Part shown: one piece after another, positions 1 to 8,298 of the stretch
How positions within the stretch are numbered: position 1 is the stretch's first letter
Layout of the letters: each line of letters starts with the position of its first letter
Origin: Clostridia bacterium
Lineage (GTDB): Bacteria; Bacillota; Clostridia; Oscillospirales; CAG-272
Reading direction: 5' to 3'
Length of the DNA stretch: 13,805 bases
Assembly: GCA_017504335.1 (NCBI GenBank)
Contig: JAFVRI010000188.1
Coordinates: 1 to 13,805 of the forward strand
Program-made: the position numbers and the translations under genes
Notes under the pieces: generated by a model
The model's input: only the letters and a program-made list of their open reading frames with translations
Told to the model about the DNA's origin: nothing
Database searches by the model: none

Positions 1-216
1 CTTTTTTGCTCGCTTCTTGCGGATCTTTGCCGCTTTGCGTGCGCTCATGGAATGAGGCCCTTTCTTTTCCTTCTTTGGAAGGATCCTGATGCGGAAGCAA
101 AGAACTTTGACCGAGAGGGAAAGCTCCTCACCGTAGATCACGGTGACGGTTGCGCGGAGGAAAAGAAGAAACAATAGAATGGCAAGGATGATCCCAATGA
201 TGAGAAGTGCCGGCAT
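1..216 (-). CDS. DUF2953-type membrane-anchored protein, N-terminal part (truncated by window edge)
   Basis: The first 72 codons of a gene that runs off the left edge. It opens with a strongly hydrophobic segment (about residues 3-20, rich in Leu and Ile) that looks like a single N-terminal membrane anchor. A short beta-like stretch follows (about 21-48), then a very basic Lys/Arg-rich stretch (about 49-72). This layout, and the position directly after scpA-scpB, match the DUF2953 proteins of Clostridia, which usually precede a YtfJ/GerW-type sporulation gene. That next gene lies outside the window. The molecular function of the family is not known to me. The start is supported by AAAGGAG six bases upstream of the ATG. 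It lies 57 bases after scpB, probably as a late gene of the same operon. The family call rests on context and N-terminal look only. Confidence 0.7.
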   Translation of the reverse strand, partial: MPALLIIGIILAILLFLLFLRATVTVIYGEELSLSVKVLCFRIRILPKKEKKGPHSMSARKAAKIRKKRAKK

Positions 217-273
217 GTAGTTCTCCTTTCTCCGTAAGATTTCTAAAAATTAGTATCGGTAAAGTGCGGAATT

Positions 274-900
274 TTATTCAGCGTCCGACTCCTCGGGGGC
301 GCTCTCACCGCCTTCCTCATCGGTCAGGTCGTCCTCCACGATCATGGGAGGCTCTTCCTTGGGAGGAACAACGGTTTCGGTAGCGGGAAGCTCGGAGAGC
401 GAGCTAAGACCGAATACCCGCAAGAACTTTTCGGTGGTGATGTAGAGCATGGGGCGACCGGGTGCATCCAAACGTCCGCATGCCTCGATGAGTCCCTTGT
501 CGATCAGGGAGTTAAAGGCATAGGAGCTATCGACACCGCGAACCTGATCCACAAAGGAACGGGTAACAGGTTGGTTGTAGGCGATGACCGCCAGAACCTC
601 CATGGAGGAGGCGGACAGGTTTCCGCCGCGACGGATGCCCAGCGCCTCACGAATATAGGGCGCGTACTGCTCCTTGGTGCAGAACTGGCAGGTCTCGTCG
701 AAGGTCAAAAGATAAACACCCCGCTTGGATTTTTCACCGTTGAATTCCTCACTCATATGCTGAATGATCTTTTTGGTGTTGCGTATATCCAAGCCGAGAA
801 CCTCGGCGATCTTCGCGTATTTGACGGGGTAGCCTGCGGCATAAAGAATTGCCTCGATGGCACCCTCGATATTTTTCAGTTGATTGATCTGTTCTTCCAT
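274..900 (-). CDS. scpB: Segregation and condensation protein B
   Basis: ScpB is the winged-helix kite subunit that, as a dimer, binds ScpA and the SMC ATPase to form the bacterial condensin, which organises and helps segregate the chromosome. The 208-residue protein is of normal family length. Its first winged-helix region is at about residues 8-85. The second begins with the typical segment around residues 95-123, where LSASSMEVLAVIAYNQP is followed by TR and RGVDS. The tail from about residue 172 is acidic and Pro/Glu-rich and probably disordered. It starts 11 bases after the scpA stop, and its AAAGGAG site overlaps the end of scpA, so the two are almost certainly co-translated from one message. 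Confidence 0.97.
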   Translation of the reverse strand: MEEQINQLKNIEGAIEAILYAAGYPVKYAKIAEVLGLDIRNTKKIIQHMSEEFNGEKSKRGVYLLTFDETCQFCTKEQYAPYIREALGIRRGGNLSASSMEVLAVIAYNQPVTRSFVDQVRGVDSSYAFNSLIDKGLIEACGRLDAPGRPMLYITTEKFLRVFGLSSLSELPATETVVPPKEEPPMIVEDDLTDEEGGESAPEESDAE

Positions 901-911
901 GTTCGGCTCCT

Positions 912-1712
912 TTACGTCTCGTCCGAGGAGGTGGTTTCGTCCTCGGAAAGCAGATATTCACTATCCTCCACGGTGGATGCGTCGGTGTTCAGAATGAATC
1001 GGGTGGACGCGTTCAGAAGGGCATTGTCCTCACGAATCTCATCGGCAATCAGTAGCTTGCGGATTTTGACCAGCTCCAGTACACCGAGGAAGGAGGCGAT
1101 CAGATCGGGCAGAGAGACCTCGTCGATGATCAGATCCTCCAAAGTGGCAATGCCTCGTTGCTCCACGGTTTTGAGGATTGAGACGATCTTGATCTCTACG
1201 GGAATAATGGGCTTGCTGATCATGGGGGTGAAGGTGGTGGTCGCCGCCCGCTCCAGCGCGTTGTTGTAAGCGATGATCCGACGGACTGCCGTCAGAAGCG
1301 AGGTGACCTCCTGATCGTGAACGTAGGTCTTATCGATGGAAATTTCATCGGTATCCTTGACCATTCGTCCGCTGTAATACGCATACATAGGAGCCAGCTT
1401 TGCGGCGGCCTCCTTTGCCTGCTGGAAGTGCAACAGGGCATCGGCAAGCCCCGCACGGGGATCGTCCTCCTCGTCCTCGGGACGGGGCAGAAGCATTTTG
1501 CTCTTGATGAGCATCAGCTCGCTTGCCATCACAAGAAACTCCGAAGCCACGTCCATATCCATCTTCTGCGCCTCGGTAATGGTCTCCAGATACTGGTCGC
1601 AGATCAGGGCGATGGGTATGTCGGTAATGCTCACCTTATTCTTTTGTATCAGGGTCAGAAGAAGGTCCAAGGGACCCTCAAATTGATCCAATCGGTAGGT
1701 TACGGCTTCCAT
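912..1712 (-). CDS. scpA: Segregation and condensation protein A
   Basis: ScpA is the kleisin subunit that bridges the heads of the SMC dimer and recruits ScpB. The 266 residues fit the family. The N-terminal kleisin motif FEGPLDLLL is at 11-19. The helix SEFLVMASELMLIKSKMLLP at 57-76 is diagnostic, and the C-terminal winged helix (about 170-228) contains FLGVLELVKIRKL at 208-220. An acidic linker (about 78-85) and a Ser/Thr/Glu-rich tail after 245 look disordered. The ATG is preceded by GGGGGA four bases upstream. The gene lies 31 bases after the site-2 protease gene and 11 bases before scpB, the usual arrangement in Firmicutes. Confidence 0.97.
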   Translation of the reverse strand: MEAVTYRLDQFEGPLDLLLTLIQKNKVSITDIPIALICDQYLETITEAQKMDMDVASEFLVMASELMLIKSKMLLPRPEDEEDDPRAGLADALLHFQQAKEAAAKLAPMYAYYSGRMVKDTDEISIDKTYVHDQEVTSLLTAVRRIIAYNNALERAATTTFTPMISKPIIPVEIKIVSILKTVEQRGIATLEDLIIDEVSLPDLIASFLGVLELVKIRKLLIADEIREDNALLNASTRFILNTDASTVEDSEYLLSEDETTSSDET

Positions 1713-1743
1713 AGTTCCCCCAAAAATTAAAGGATAATTGCGG

Positions 1744-2421
1744 TCAAAGCAGGATCAGCTTCCAGATCAGATCCAGAAAAATACCGCTGACAAAATCGAT
1801 AGCGGGATCCAAAAGTCCCACGAAGAGCGCCAGCATGAGGATGATGGAGATCACCCGCTCGTAGCGCATGAACTTGAAGTAAAGGTGCGAGGGCAAAAAG
1901 GTCAAGAAGAGTCTGGAACCATCCAAGGGAGGGATCGGCAGCAGATTGAAGACTGCCAGCGTGATATTCATTTGAATGGCAAGCTCCAGAAAGATCTCGA
2001 GCCAATAAAAAATGTAGAATTTGGTTTCGGTATCGATGGTGATCCATTGAAGCGAGGAAAACTCCAGCTTCAAAAGAAGGGCAAACAGCACCGCCAAGAG
2101 AATGTTGGAAATAGGACCCGCCATGGCGCTGATCGCCATATCCCGTTTGGGCTTTTTGAAGTATCGGGTGTTGATGGGAACGGGCTTTGCCCAACCGAAG
2201 CCGAACAGAAGCATGCAGAGGAATCCGATGGGATCCAAGTGCTTGAGGGGATTCAAGGTCAGCCTTCCCAGACTCCTTGCGGTGGGATCTCCCAGCTTAT
2301 ATGCCACGTAGCCGTGGGCGGTTTCATGAACCGAAAGGGAGAGAAAAACAATGGGGAGGGTCAGGAGGAGACTGATGAAAAAGGTTCGGAAGTCTCCACC
2401 GAAAAGTGCGTTCAGTATCAT
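1744..2421 (-). CDS. Site-2 protease family (peptidase M50) membrane protein
   Basis: A 225-residue, mostly hydrophobic intramembrane zinc metalloprotease of the short, PDZ-lacking M50 class (YwhC/YdgF-like in Firmicutes). The zinc-binding HETAH motif is at residues 32-36 with Glu33 as catalytic base. The second metal-ligand motif NLLPIPPLDG is at 159-168 with Asp167. The conserved AGPISN segment is at 101-106. About five to six membrane segments can be seen (roughly 14-34, 65-80, 100-118, 136-170, 188-210). Substrates are unknown; relatives cut transmembrane or signal-anchor segments. The gene sits between lysA and scpA, a placement seen in many Clostridia. The ribosome binding site GGAG is modest, and a 5-bp complement (2447-2451) could pair with it (2428-2432), so initiation may be damped. 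Confidence 0.93.
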   Translation of the reverse strand: MILNALFGGDFRTFFISLLLTLPIVFLSLSVHETAHGYVAYKLGDPTARSLGRLTLNPLKHLDPIGFLCMLLFGFGWAKPVPINTRYFKKPKRDMAISAMAGPISNILLAVLFALLLKLEFSSLQWITIDTETKFYIFYWLEIFLELAIQMNITLAVFNLLPIPPLDGSRLFLTFLPSHLYFKFMRYERVISIILMLALFVGLLDPAIDFVSGIFLDLIWKLILL

Positions 2422-2457
2422 AATAAACTCCGTATCTGTAGTTTCTCGGAGAGTGGA

Positions 2458-3759
2458 TTACATGAGGTCGTTTCGGGTCAGATCCTCATAGGATTCCCGA
2501 CGGACGGCAATCCGAGCTTCTCCGTCCTTGACCATGATCACGGGAGGACGGGGGAGACGGTTGTAGTTGGATGCCATGGAATAGTTATAGGCACCCGTGA
2601 CCAGCACTGCGAGAATGTCGCCGCGCTTGGCGGAGGACAGCTCCATATCCTCTCCGATCAGATCGCCCGATTCACAGCAGCGGCCCGCAATGGTCACCTT
2701 TTCGGTTCTCGGCGCGGATGCTCGGTTGGCGATGAGGGCGGTATAGCGGGATTGATAGAGGGCATAACGGGGGTTGTCGGGCATTCCGCCATCCACCGAT
2801 ACGTATTTGCGAAAGCCGGGGATCTCCTTGACCGATCCTACCGTATAAAGGGTAGCGCCTGCGGCGGCAACCAAGGAGCGACCGGGCTCTAAGATCACGC
2901 GGGGCATGGGAATGTTGTGTTCCTTGCAATATCCCGTCACCACGGCGGCAATGTCGCGGATGGCGGCGGCATAGTCGATCTCTCGGTCATATTCGGTGTA
3001 GCGGACACCGAGACCGCCTCCGAGATTAAATTCACGGATCTCGTAATTGCACGCGCGGCGAATGTCGGCAATGAAGCGAACCATAATATCGGCGGCATCC
3101 GAGAAGGGCTCAATGTCAAAGATCTGAGAGCCGATGTGGCAATGCAGACCCGCAAGATCGATGCCCTCGGCAGCGATGGCAGCTTTGACGATCTCCATGG
3201 CCTGACCCGTGACGATGGCGGAACCGAATTTGGAATCCACGTTGCCCGTCATAATGGCGCGGTGAGTGTGGGGATCAATACCGGGGGTAATGCGGAGCAG
3301 GATCCTTTGGGTGATGCCGCGACGTACCGCCTCGGCGGACAGAGCCGAAAGCTCGTCAAAATTATCTACCACAAAGGTTCCCACGCCCATATCCATGGCG
3401 TCGGCAATGTCAAGGTCGGTTTTGTTATTGCCGTGGAAATAAATGCGCTCAGCAGGGAAGCCTGCCTTCTTGGCGGTATAGAGCTCACCGCCCGAAACGC
3501 AATCCACGCCAAGACCCTCTTCTGCGGCAATTCGGTAAATGGCGGTAAAGCAGAGCGCCTTGGACGCGTAAAGGGGCAATGCGTCGGCGCCGAACGATTC
3601 GGCAGCGGCTTTTTTATAAATACGGCAATTTTCACGGATCACGTTCTCGTCCAAAATATAGGCGGGAGTTCCGTACGTATTTGCCAGATCGACCGCATCC
3701 GCACCGCCAATGGTCAGGTGGTCACGGTCGTTGATATCAAAATGAGAATGTACGATCAT
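2458..3759 (-). CDS. lysA: Diaminopimelate decarboxylase
   Basis: A pyridoxal-phosphate enzyme of the alanine-racemase fold that decarboxylates meso-diaminopimelate to L-lysine, the last step of lysine synthesis. The 433 residues match the family. PLP forms a Schiff base with Lys67 in YASKA (64-68). Other signatures are HIGSQ (208-212), the Gly-rich phosphate loop GGGLG (247-251), EPGR (291-294), CESGD (362-366, the Cys reaching into the partner active site) and AYNYSM (390-395). CESGD favours a diaminopimelate rather than an ornithine substrate. The ATG at 3759 has an AAAGGA site nine bases upstream. It follows a histidine phosphatase gene by 17 bases, so it is probably transcribed with the lon cluster. 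No lysine riboswitch is possible in so short a gap. Confidence 0.97.
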   Translation of the reverse strand: MIVHSHFDINDRDHLTIGGADAVDLANTYGTPAYILDENVIRENCRIYKKAAAESFGADALPLYASKALCFTAIYRIAAEEGLGVDCVSGGELYTAKKAGFPAERIYFHGNNKTDLDIADAMDMGVGTFVVDNFDELSALSAEAVRRGITQRILLRITPGIDPHTHRAIMTGNVDSKFGSAIVTGQAMEIVKAAIAAEGIDLAGLHCHIGSQIFDIEPFSDAADIMVRFIADIRRACNYEIREFNLGGGLGVRYTEYDREIDYAAAIRDIAAVVTGYCKEHNIPMPRVILEPGRSLVAAAGATLYTVGSVKEIPGFRKYVSVDGGMPDNPRYALYQSRYTALIANRASAPRTEKVTIAGRCCESGDLIGEDMELSSAKRGDILAVLVTGAYNYSMASNYNRLPRPPVIMVKDGEARIAVRRESYEDLTRNDLM

Positions 3760-3776
3760 AGCTTGATTCCTTTTCT

Positions 3777-4424
3777 TTATGCTTGAAGGGCGCGGGGAAC
3801 TCCCGAGGTCAGCTCTCCGAGATGCTCGGTGAAGTCCGAGCAGACGGATGTGACGGCGCCGTTGTCGTAGGTGAAAATATTGATGGATGCGTTGGAGGCG
3901 AAATTGACCTTGCCTGTTTCCTCCGCACCGAGACCGTGGGCAAAGGCATCAAAGGAGCGTACCACGGTGGCGTGGGTGGCAAGCAGAAGGCATTTGCCGT
4001 CATGTTTTCGGGCAAGCGCACAGATGTGGGGGACAATACGGCGATAGACCTCGGGAATCGATTCACCGCCCGTGGGGCGCACATGGGAATAGTCGGTTTT
4101 CCACAGGTGAAAATCCTCGGGAAACCGTTCCTCCAGCTCCCGAACGGGCAAGCCGTCCCATTGACCCGCATAGATCTCACGGAGGCATGTATCCTTGATG
4201 ACTGAAAGTCCCAGCCGTTCTGCCGTAGGGGTGGCGGTATGGTAAGCACGGAGCAAATCGGATGCGTAGATCGCATCGATGGATTCGTGGGCGGAAAGAT
4301 AATCTGCCACAAGTCTTGCCTGGGTATGTCCCAGCTCACTTAAATCAAAATCCGAATGACCTGCGAAAATATGCTGAGCATTTGCCAGACTTTGTCCGTG
4401 GCGAACGAGAATCAGTTTGGTCAT
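3777..4424 (-). CDS. Histidine phosphatase family protein (phosphoglycerate-mutase-like), copy 1
   Basis: A 215-residue member of the histidine phosphatase superfamily. These enzymes transfer or hydrolyse phosphate through a phospho-histidine intermediate. The catalytic set is complete: RHG at 8-10 with nucleophile His9, Arg59, Glu83 and the second histidine His151 in LLATH. Sequence alone does not tell substrate. Family members of this size include alpha-ribazole phosphatase (CobC), phosphoserine phosphatase and broad sugar-phosphate phosphatases, and I see no cobalamin genes nearby to favour CobC. It directly follows a clear paralogue of identical length, 12 bases away, and precedes lysA by 17 bases. 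The two copies look like a tandem duplication. Confidence 0.93.
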   Translation of the reverse strand: MTKLILVRHGQSLANAQHIFAGHSDFDLSELGHTQARLVADYLSAHESIDAIYASDLLRAYHTATPTAERLGLSVIKDTCLREIYAGQWDGLPVRELEERFPEDFHLWKTDYSHVRPTGGESIPEVYRRIVPHICALARKHDGKCLLLATHATVVRSFDAFAHGLGAEETGKVNFASNASINIFTYDNGAVTSVCSDFTEHLGELTSGVPRALQA

Positions 4425-4436
4425 GAAGAGACTCCT

Positions 4437-5084
4437 TTATACTCTTGCCGACTCCTCGGCGGAGGATTCGGCATCCTTCAGATGGTCGGTAAAATTGTGA
4501 ACGAGGACAGATGCGCGAGTGCCGTTCCATTCGTAAATATGGATGGATGCATTCTCTCCCGAGGAAGCATTGCCGGCTTCCTCTCGGGAAAAGCCCTCGG
4601 CAAACGCTTCAAACATACGAACCGCTCCCGCGTGGGTAGCGAACAGCACACACTGTCCGTCATGTCCTTGTGCGATTCGGCATATACAGCCAACCACGCG
4701 GTCATAGACCTCGGGGATGTACTCTCCCCCTGGATATCGCATGTGAGAAAAATCCGCTTTCAGCCTTGCGACCTCCTCGGAAAAGCGCTCGTTTCGCTCC
4801 GCAAAGGGTAACCCTGCGAAGAGACCGGAGTTGATTTCCCGCAAGTCGGTGTCTGTTTGGATGGAAAGCCCTAATTTGTCCGCTAAGGGGAGGGCGGTGT
4901 CATACGCGCGGCAAAGATCGCTGGAGTAGATGGCATCGATCTTTTCGTGCTTCAAGAGGTATTCCGCGGTCAGCGCTGCCTGTCTGTGCCCAAGCTCGGT
5001 CAGCGGGTAATTCATCTGCCCCGCACCGATGCTTTTTGCATTTGCCTCGCTTTGTCCGTGACGAACTAAAATCAGTCTGGTCAT
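4437..5084 (-). CDS. Histidine phosphatase family protein (phosphoglycerate-mutase-like), copy 2
   Basis: A second 215-residue histidine phosphatase. The catalytic residues His9 (RHG 8-10), Arg59, Glu83 and His151 (FATH) fall at exactly the same positions as in the neighbour at 3777-4424. By eye about 71 of the first 120 residues are identical, so these are paralogues from tandem duplication. An in-frame ATG exists 36 bases upstream (5120). I prefer the ATG at 5084 because it aligns with the start of copy 1, gives equal length, lies two bases after the ysxC stop and has AGGA eight bases upstream inside the ysxC end. The C-terminal tail after about 203 (Ser/Glu-rich) differs most from copy 1. 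Substrate is unknown. Confidence 0.93.
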   Translation of the reverse strand: MTRLILVRHGQSEANAKSIGAGQMNYPLTELGHRQAALTAEYLLKHEKIDAIYSSDLCRAYDTALPLADKLGLSIQTDTDLREINSGLFAGLPFAERNERFSEEVARLKADFSHMRYPGGEYIPEVYDRVVGCICRIAQGHDGQCVLFATHAGAVRMFEAFAEGFSREEAGNASSGENASIHIYEWNGTRASVLVHNFTDHLKDAESSAEESARV

Positions 5085-5086
5085 GC

Positions 5087-5686
5087 TCAAAGTCCTGTGC
5101 TTCGGTAGATTTCCCGCCACACATCCTCCTTTCCTTCTCCCTTTAAGGAGGAGAAGGGGATGACGGGAACACCCTCAATCAAAGGGTGCGTGCGAAGTGC
5201 TTCCAGATTCTTTTTGCGCTCGGTTGCGTTCAGCTTGTCGACCTTGGTGGCAACAACCACATAGGGAAGCTCTGCCGAGCGGAGAAAATTCAGCATCATT
5301 TCGTCGTCCGCAGTGGGACCCACACGGCTGTCGATGAGCTGAAGAATCAGACATACACGGTCGATGTTTTTGTTGGATGTAAAATATCCGTCGGTCAGGG
5401 CAGACCATTTTTTCTTATCCTCTGGATTCCGCTTGGCAAAGCCGTAGCCGGGAAGATCCACAAGGTAGAGCTTTTTATCCACATCGTAAAAGTTGATGGT
5501 AATGGTCTTTCCGGGAGCCGAGCTGACTCGTGCCAGACTCTTTCGACCGAGCAGCGTATTGATCAGGGAGCTTTTTCCCACATTGGAGCGTCCCGAAAAG
5601 GCGACCTGGGGACAGGGATCGGCAGGAAACTGCTTAGGAAGTCCCGCGCTGATCTTCAAATTGACGTTTTGTGTATTCAGAGACAT
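5087..5686 (-). CDS. ysxC: Ribosome biogenesis GTP-binding protein YsxC/EngB (YihA family)
   Basis: A small Era/TrmE-like GTPase needed for late assembly of the 50S ribosomal subunit. With the start at 5686 it has 199 residues, the family norm. GTPase motifs are in order: G1 GRSNVGKSS (32-40), G2 around Thr61 in GKTITINFY (59-67), G3 DLPGYG (77-82), G4 TKVDK (147-151) and G5 SSLKGEG (179-185). The frame stays open further upstream to 5824, but that extension lies inside the lon C-terminus, reads as a basic low-quality sequence and lacks family similarity. The 5686 ATG has AAGGAG seven bases upstream. It lies 22 bases after lon, an order also found in Bacillus, and two bases before the phosphatase gene. 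Confidence 0.97.
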   Translation of the reverse strand: MSLNTQNVNLKISAGLPKQFPADPCPQVAFSGRSNVGKSSLINTLLGRKSLARVSSAPGKTITINFYDVDKKLYLVDLPGYGFAKRNPEDKKKWSALTDGYFTSNKNIDRVCLILQLIDSRVGPTADDEMMLNFLRSAELPYVVVATKVDKLNATERKKNLEALRTHPLIEGVPVIPFSSLKGEGKEDVWREIYRSTGL

Positions 5687-5708
5687 AGGGATCTCCTTTT
5701 CAGATCGG

Positions 5709-8132
5709 TTATCTTGTAAGGGAAATAACAGGAGCATCATTCCGCGTGGGAATGATCTCGGGCAGGAGCTCTTCCTCTGCCTGCTTTTTTTGGATCGGCT
5801 CGGAGGGCACGGAAAGAAGCGCATGCTTCAGTACCTCGGTCACCTTGCGGCAGGGGATGAAAATCAGACTCTCCCGTACAACGGGATCAATGTCCTCCAG
5901 GTTTTTCATGTTTTCCTCGGGGATCAGCACCTTGGTGACACCCGCCGAAAATGCCGCCATGGTCTTTTCCTTCAAACCTCCGATGGGCAGGACATTCCCG
6001 CGCAGGGAAACCTCACCCGTCATGGCAATGTCACGGCGAACGGGGCGGTTAGAGAGGGCGCTGACCAAGGCGGTAACCATGGTAACACCCGCAGAGGGAC
6101 CGTCCTTCGGGATGGCTCCCTCGGGAAAATGAATGTGGAGATCCTTGGTTTTGTAAAAGTCACTATCAATGCCGAAATCCTTGGCAACGGATCGAACAAA
6201 GCTGACTGCAATTTTTGCCGATTCCTTCATGACATCACCGAGGGATCCGGTCAGCTCGATCTTACCGCTTCCGTCCAGCACGGCAACCTCTACACGCAAA
6301 AGATCTCCGCCCACTTGCGTATAGGCGAGTCCGTTCACCACACCGACCTCGTCCCGATCGGAGATATGCTCGGGGGAACGCTTTTTTGCGCCGAGAAAAT
6401 CCGCAAGATTTTGTTCGGTGATTTTCAAGGATTTCAATTCGGGATTTTCCACAAAGCGTTTTGCCGCCTTGCGGGCAAGATCGGCAATGGCACGCTCCAG
6501 GTTACGCACACCTGCCTCACGGGTGTAAAAGTCCACCACCTCGGAGAGCGCTCCGTCGGTGATGCTCAGACGGCGACGGTTCAGACCGTGGCGCTTGAGC
6601 TGCTTGGGGATCAGATGATGCTTGGCAATGGACAGCTTTTCATTCTTCGTATAGGTAGAAAGCTCGATGACCTCCATACGGTCCAAAAGCGGACGGGGAA
6701 CGGTGTCCAGGGTGTTTGCCGTAGCAATAAAGAGACAGTCGGACAGATCAAAGGGAAGCTCCACAAAATGATCGCGGAAGCTCTTGTTCTGCTCACCGTC
6801 CAGCACTTCAAGAAGCGCCGAGGCGGGATCGCCGTGGGCATCTCGGGTCACCTTGTCGATCTCATCCAGAAGGATGAGGGGATTGCGTACCTTGGCTTGA
6901 ATGAGGGCGGTGATGATTCGTCCGGGCATGGCGCCGATGTAGGTTTTCCTGTGACCGCGAATGTCTGCCTCGTCCCGTACACCGCCAAGGGAAACACGCA
7001 CGTATTTCCGTTTCATGGCACGGGCAATGGACGCACCGATGGAGGTCTTTCCCACACCGGGAGGGCCGACCAAACAGAGGATCTGATTGCCAATCGAGGG
7101 ATTGAGCTGCTTGACGGCAAGATACTCCAGAATACGATCCTTGACCTTTTCAAGGCCGTCGTGGTCATCGTCCAGAATCTTCTTCGCGGACTTGATGTCT
7201 ACACGGTCCTTGGTCTGTGCCGCCCACGGGATTTCCAGGCAGGTGTCCAGATAGGTACGGGTTACGGTTGCTTCCGAGGAGCCAAAGGGGGTCTTGGACA
7301 TGCGGTCATTTTCCTTGAGGAGCTTTTCGCGAACCTCATCGGGCATTTCGGTTTTCATGATTTTATCGTAGTATTCATCGATCTCATTGGATTCGCCCAG
7401 CTCCTCCTGAATCACATGAATCTGCTCACGCAGATAGTATTCCTTTTGGCTACGATTCAGATTGGAACGAACACGCTTATGGATGTCCATCTCACACTCC
7501 AGAAGCGCTGTTTCCTCACGGAGCAGAGTGATCAGTGTTTCGATACGCTTGGCGGGATCGAAGCATTCCAGAATGGATTGCTTGTCCTGATATTTCACAA
7601 GAATATTGGCGGCAACAAAATCCGCGAGAAGCGCAGGGTTCTTAATAGAGCGTGCCGTCATCAGAATGTCGTCGCTAAAGGAGGGAAGAAGGGATACCAG
7701 TCCCTCGGTCTCGGTCAGGATCGCGCGGCAAAATGCCTCTGAGCGAACGGTGTCCTCGTCGGTCATGGTAAGCGTCTTGCAGATCATATCCGCACTGACA
7801 TAGTCCGCAAATAGGGAGAATTTGGTTGCGGTGGCACGGGAGAAGCCTTCTACGATCAGGCGCATGCCGCCCTCGGGGGTCTTAACCGACTGCTTGATAT
7901 GGCAAACCGTTCCCACTGAAAAGAGAAGATCGGGGGAAAGGGTCTGCGAGGTGGGATCCTTGACAGTGCAGATCAAAACGGGCGTGTCGGTCTCAAATGC
8001 CGATTCCGCGGCGCGAACATTGATCTCCTCGGTCACCTCAAAATTGAGCGAGACACCGGGGAAGGCGACCGCTCCCCGCAGCGCAAGCACGGGAAGGGTA
8101 AGCTTTTCGATTTTTTCTATGTATTTTGGCAT
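5709..8132 (-). CDS. lon: ATP-dependent Lon protease (LonA type)
   Basis: A cytoplasmic hexameric AAA+ serine protease that degrades misfolded and some regulatory proteins. The 807 residues fit LonA. The N-terminal substrate-binding (LAN) domain is at about 10-205, followed by a coiled-coil region with SQKEYYLREQ (228-237). In the AAA+ module Walker A GPPGVGKT is at 356-363 and Walker B LLDEID at 421-426. The protease domain (about 595-775) has catalytic Ser680 in PKDGPSAG and Lys723 in GGLKEK. The C-terminus beyond about 775 is a charged tail. The ATG has AAGGA about 10 bases upstream. A good promoter lies about 55 bases upstream, making lon the first gene of the minus-strand cluster. No CIRCE element or clear CtsR site was seen, so heat control, if any, is not visible here. 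Confidence 0.99.
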   Translation of the reverse strand: MPKYIEKIEKLTLPVLALRGAVAFPGVSLNFEVTEEINVRAAESAFETDTPVLICTVKDPTSQTLSPDLLFSVGTVCHIKQSVKTPEGGMRLIVEGFSRATATKFSLFADYVSADMICKTLTMTDEDTVRSEAFCRAILTETEGLVSLLPSFSDDILMTARSIKNPALLADFVAANILVKYQDKQSILECFDPAKRIETLITLLREETALLECEMDIHKRVRSNLNRSQKEYYLREQIHVIQEELGESNEIDEYYDKIMKTEMPDEVREKLLKENDRMSKTPFGSSEATVTRTYLDTCLEIPWAAQTKDRVDIKSAKKILDDDHDGLEKVKDRILEYLAVKQLNPSIGNQILCLVGPPGVGKTSIGASIARAMKRKYVRVSLGGVRDEADIRGHRKTYIGAMPGRIITALIQAKVRNPLILLDEIDKVTRDAHGDPASALLEVLDGEQNKSFRDHFVELPFDLSDCLFIATANTLDTVPRPLLDRMEVIELSTYTKNEKLSIAKHHLIPKQLKRHGLNRRRLSITDGALSEVVDFYTREAGVRNLERAIADLARKAAKRFVENPELKSLKITEQNLADFLGAKKRSPEHISDRDEVGVVNGLAYTQVGGDLLRVEVAVLDGSGKIELTGSLGDVMKESAKIAVSFVRSVAKDFGIDSDFYKTKDLHIHFPEGAIPKDGPSAGVTMVTALVSALSNRPVRRDIAMTGEVSLRGNVLPIGGLKEKTMAAFSAGVTKVLIPEENMKNLEDIDPVVRESLIFIPCRKVTEVLKHALLSVPSEPIQKKQAEEELLPEIIPTRNDAPVISLTR

Positions 8133-8186
8133 AATTTTTTATTCCTTTCCAAAGGGGATCCATAGGGTATATCAATACAATTATAC

Positions 8187-8215
8187 ATTATAACATATTA
8201 GGCGGAAAATTTCTA
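8187..8215 (-). promoter_or_regulatory. Sigma-A-type extended -10 promoter for the lon cluster
   Basis: On the minus strand TAGAAA (8215-8210, 4 of 6 to TTGACA) is followed after 17 bases by a perfect TATAAT (8192-8187). This carries a TG one base upstream, giving the extended -10 TGTTATAAT. The predicted start is near 8180, about 48 bases before the lon ATG. It lies downstream of the small-RNA terminator, so lon need not depend on transcription from further upstream. Confidence 0.75.
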
Positions 8216-8298
8216 CGTTTTTTTGAAATAATTTTTTAATTTCTTCAATTGTTTACAAGGGCTTCACAAAAAAAGGGGGATTTCTTCCCGATAAAGCG

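Noticed and set aside
2422..2457. Hairpin between lysA and the site-2 protease gene as a terminator
   Set aside because: Only five base pairs over a 14-base loop and no T-tract; it may affect the ribosome binding site but does not look like a terminator.
5085..5120. N-terminal extension of the second phosphatase by 12 codons
   Set aside because: The catalytic RHG motif is at the usual distance from the ATG at 5084, matching the neighbouring paralogue exactly.
5687..5824. N-terminal extension of ysxC by 46 codons
   Set aside because: It would overlap lon by over 100 bases, has no family similarity, and the internal ATG at 5686 has a good ribosome binding site and gives the normal length.
5493..7742. 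Long open plus-strand frame of 749 codons opposite lon
   Set aside because: It lies fully antisense to lon and ysxC, whose motifs are intact, has no ribosome binding site or recognisable domain, and results from the codon composition of lon.
8133..8260. CIRCE or CtsR heat-shock operator upstream of lon
   Set aside because: I looked for the TTAGCACTC/GAGTGCTAA inverted repeat and the CtsR direct repeat and saw neither.
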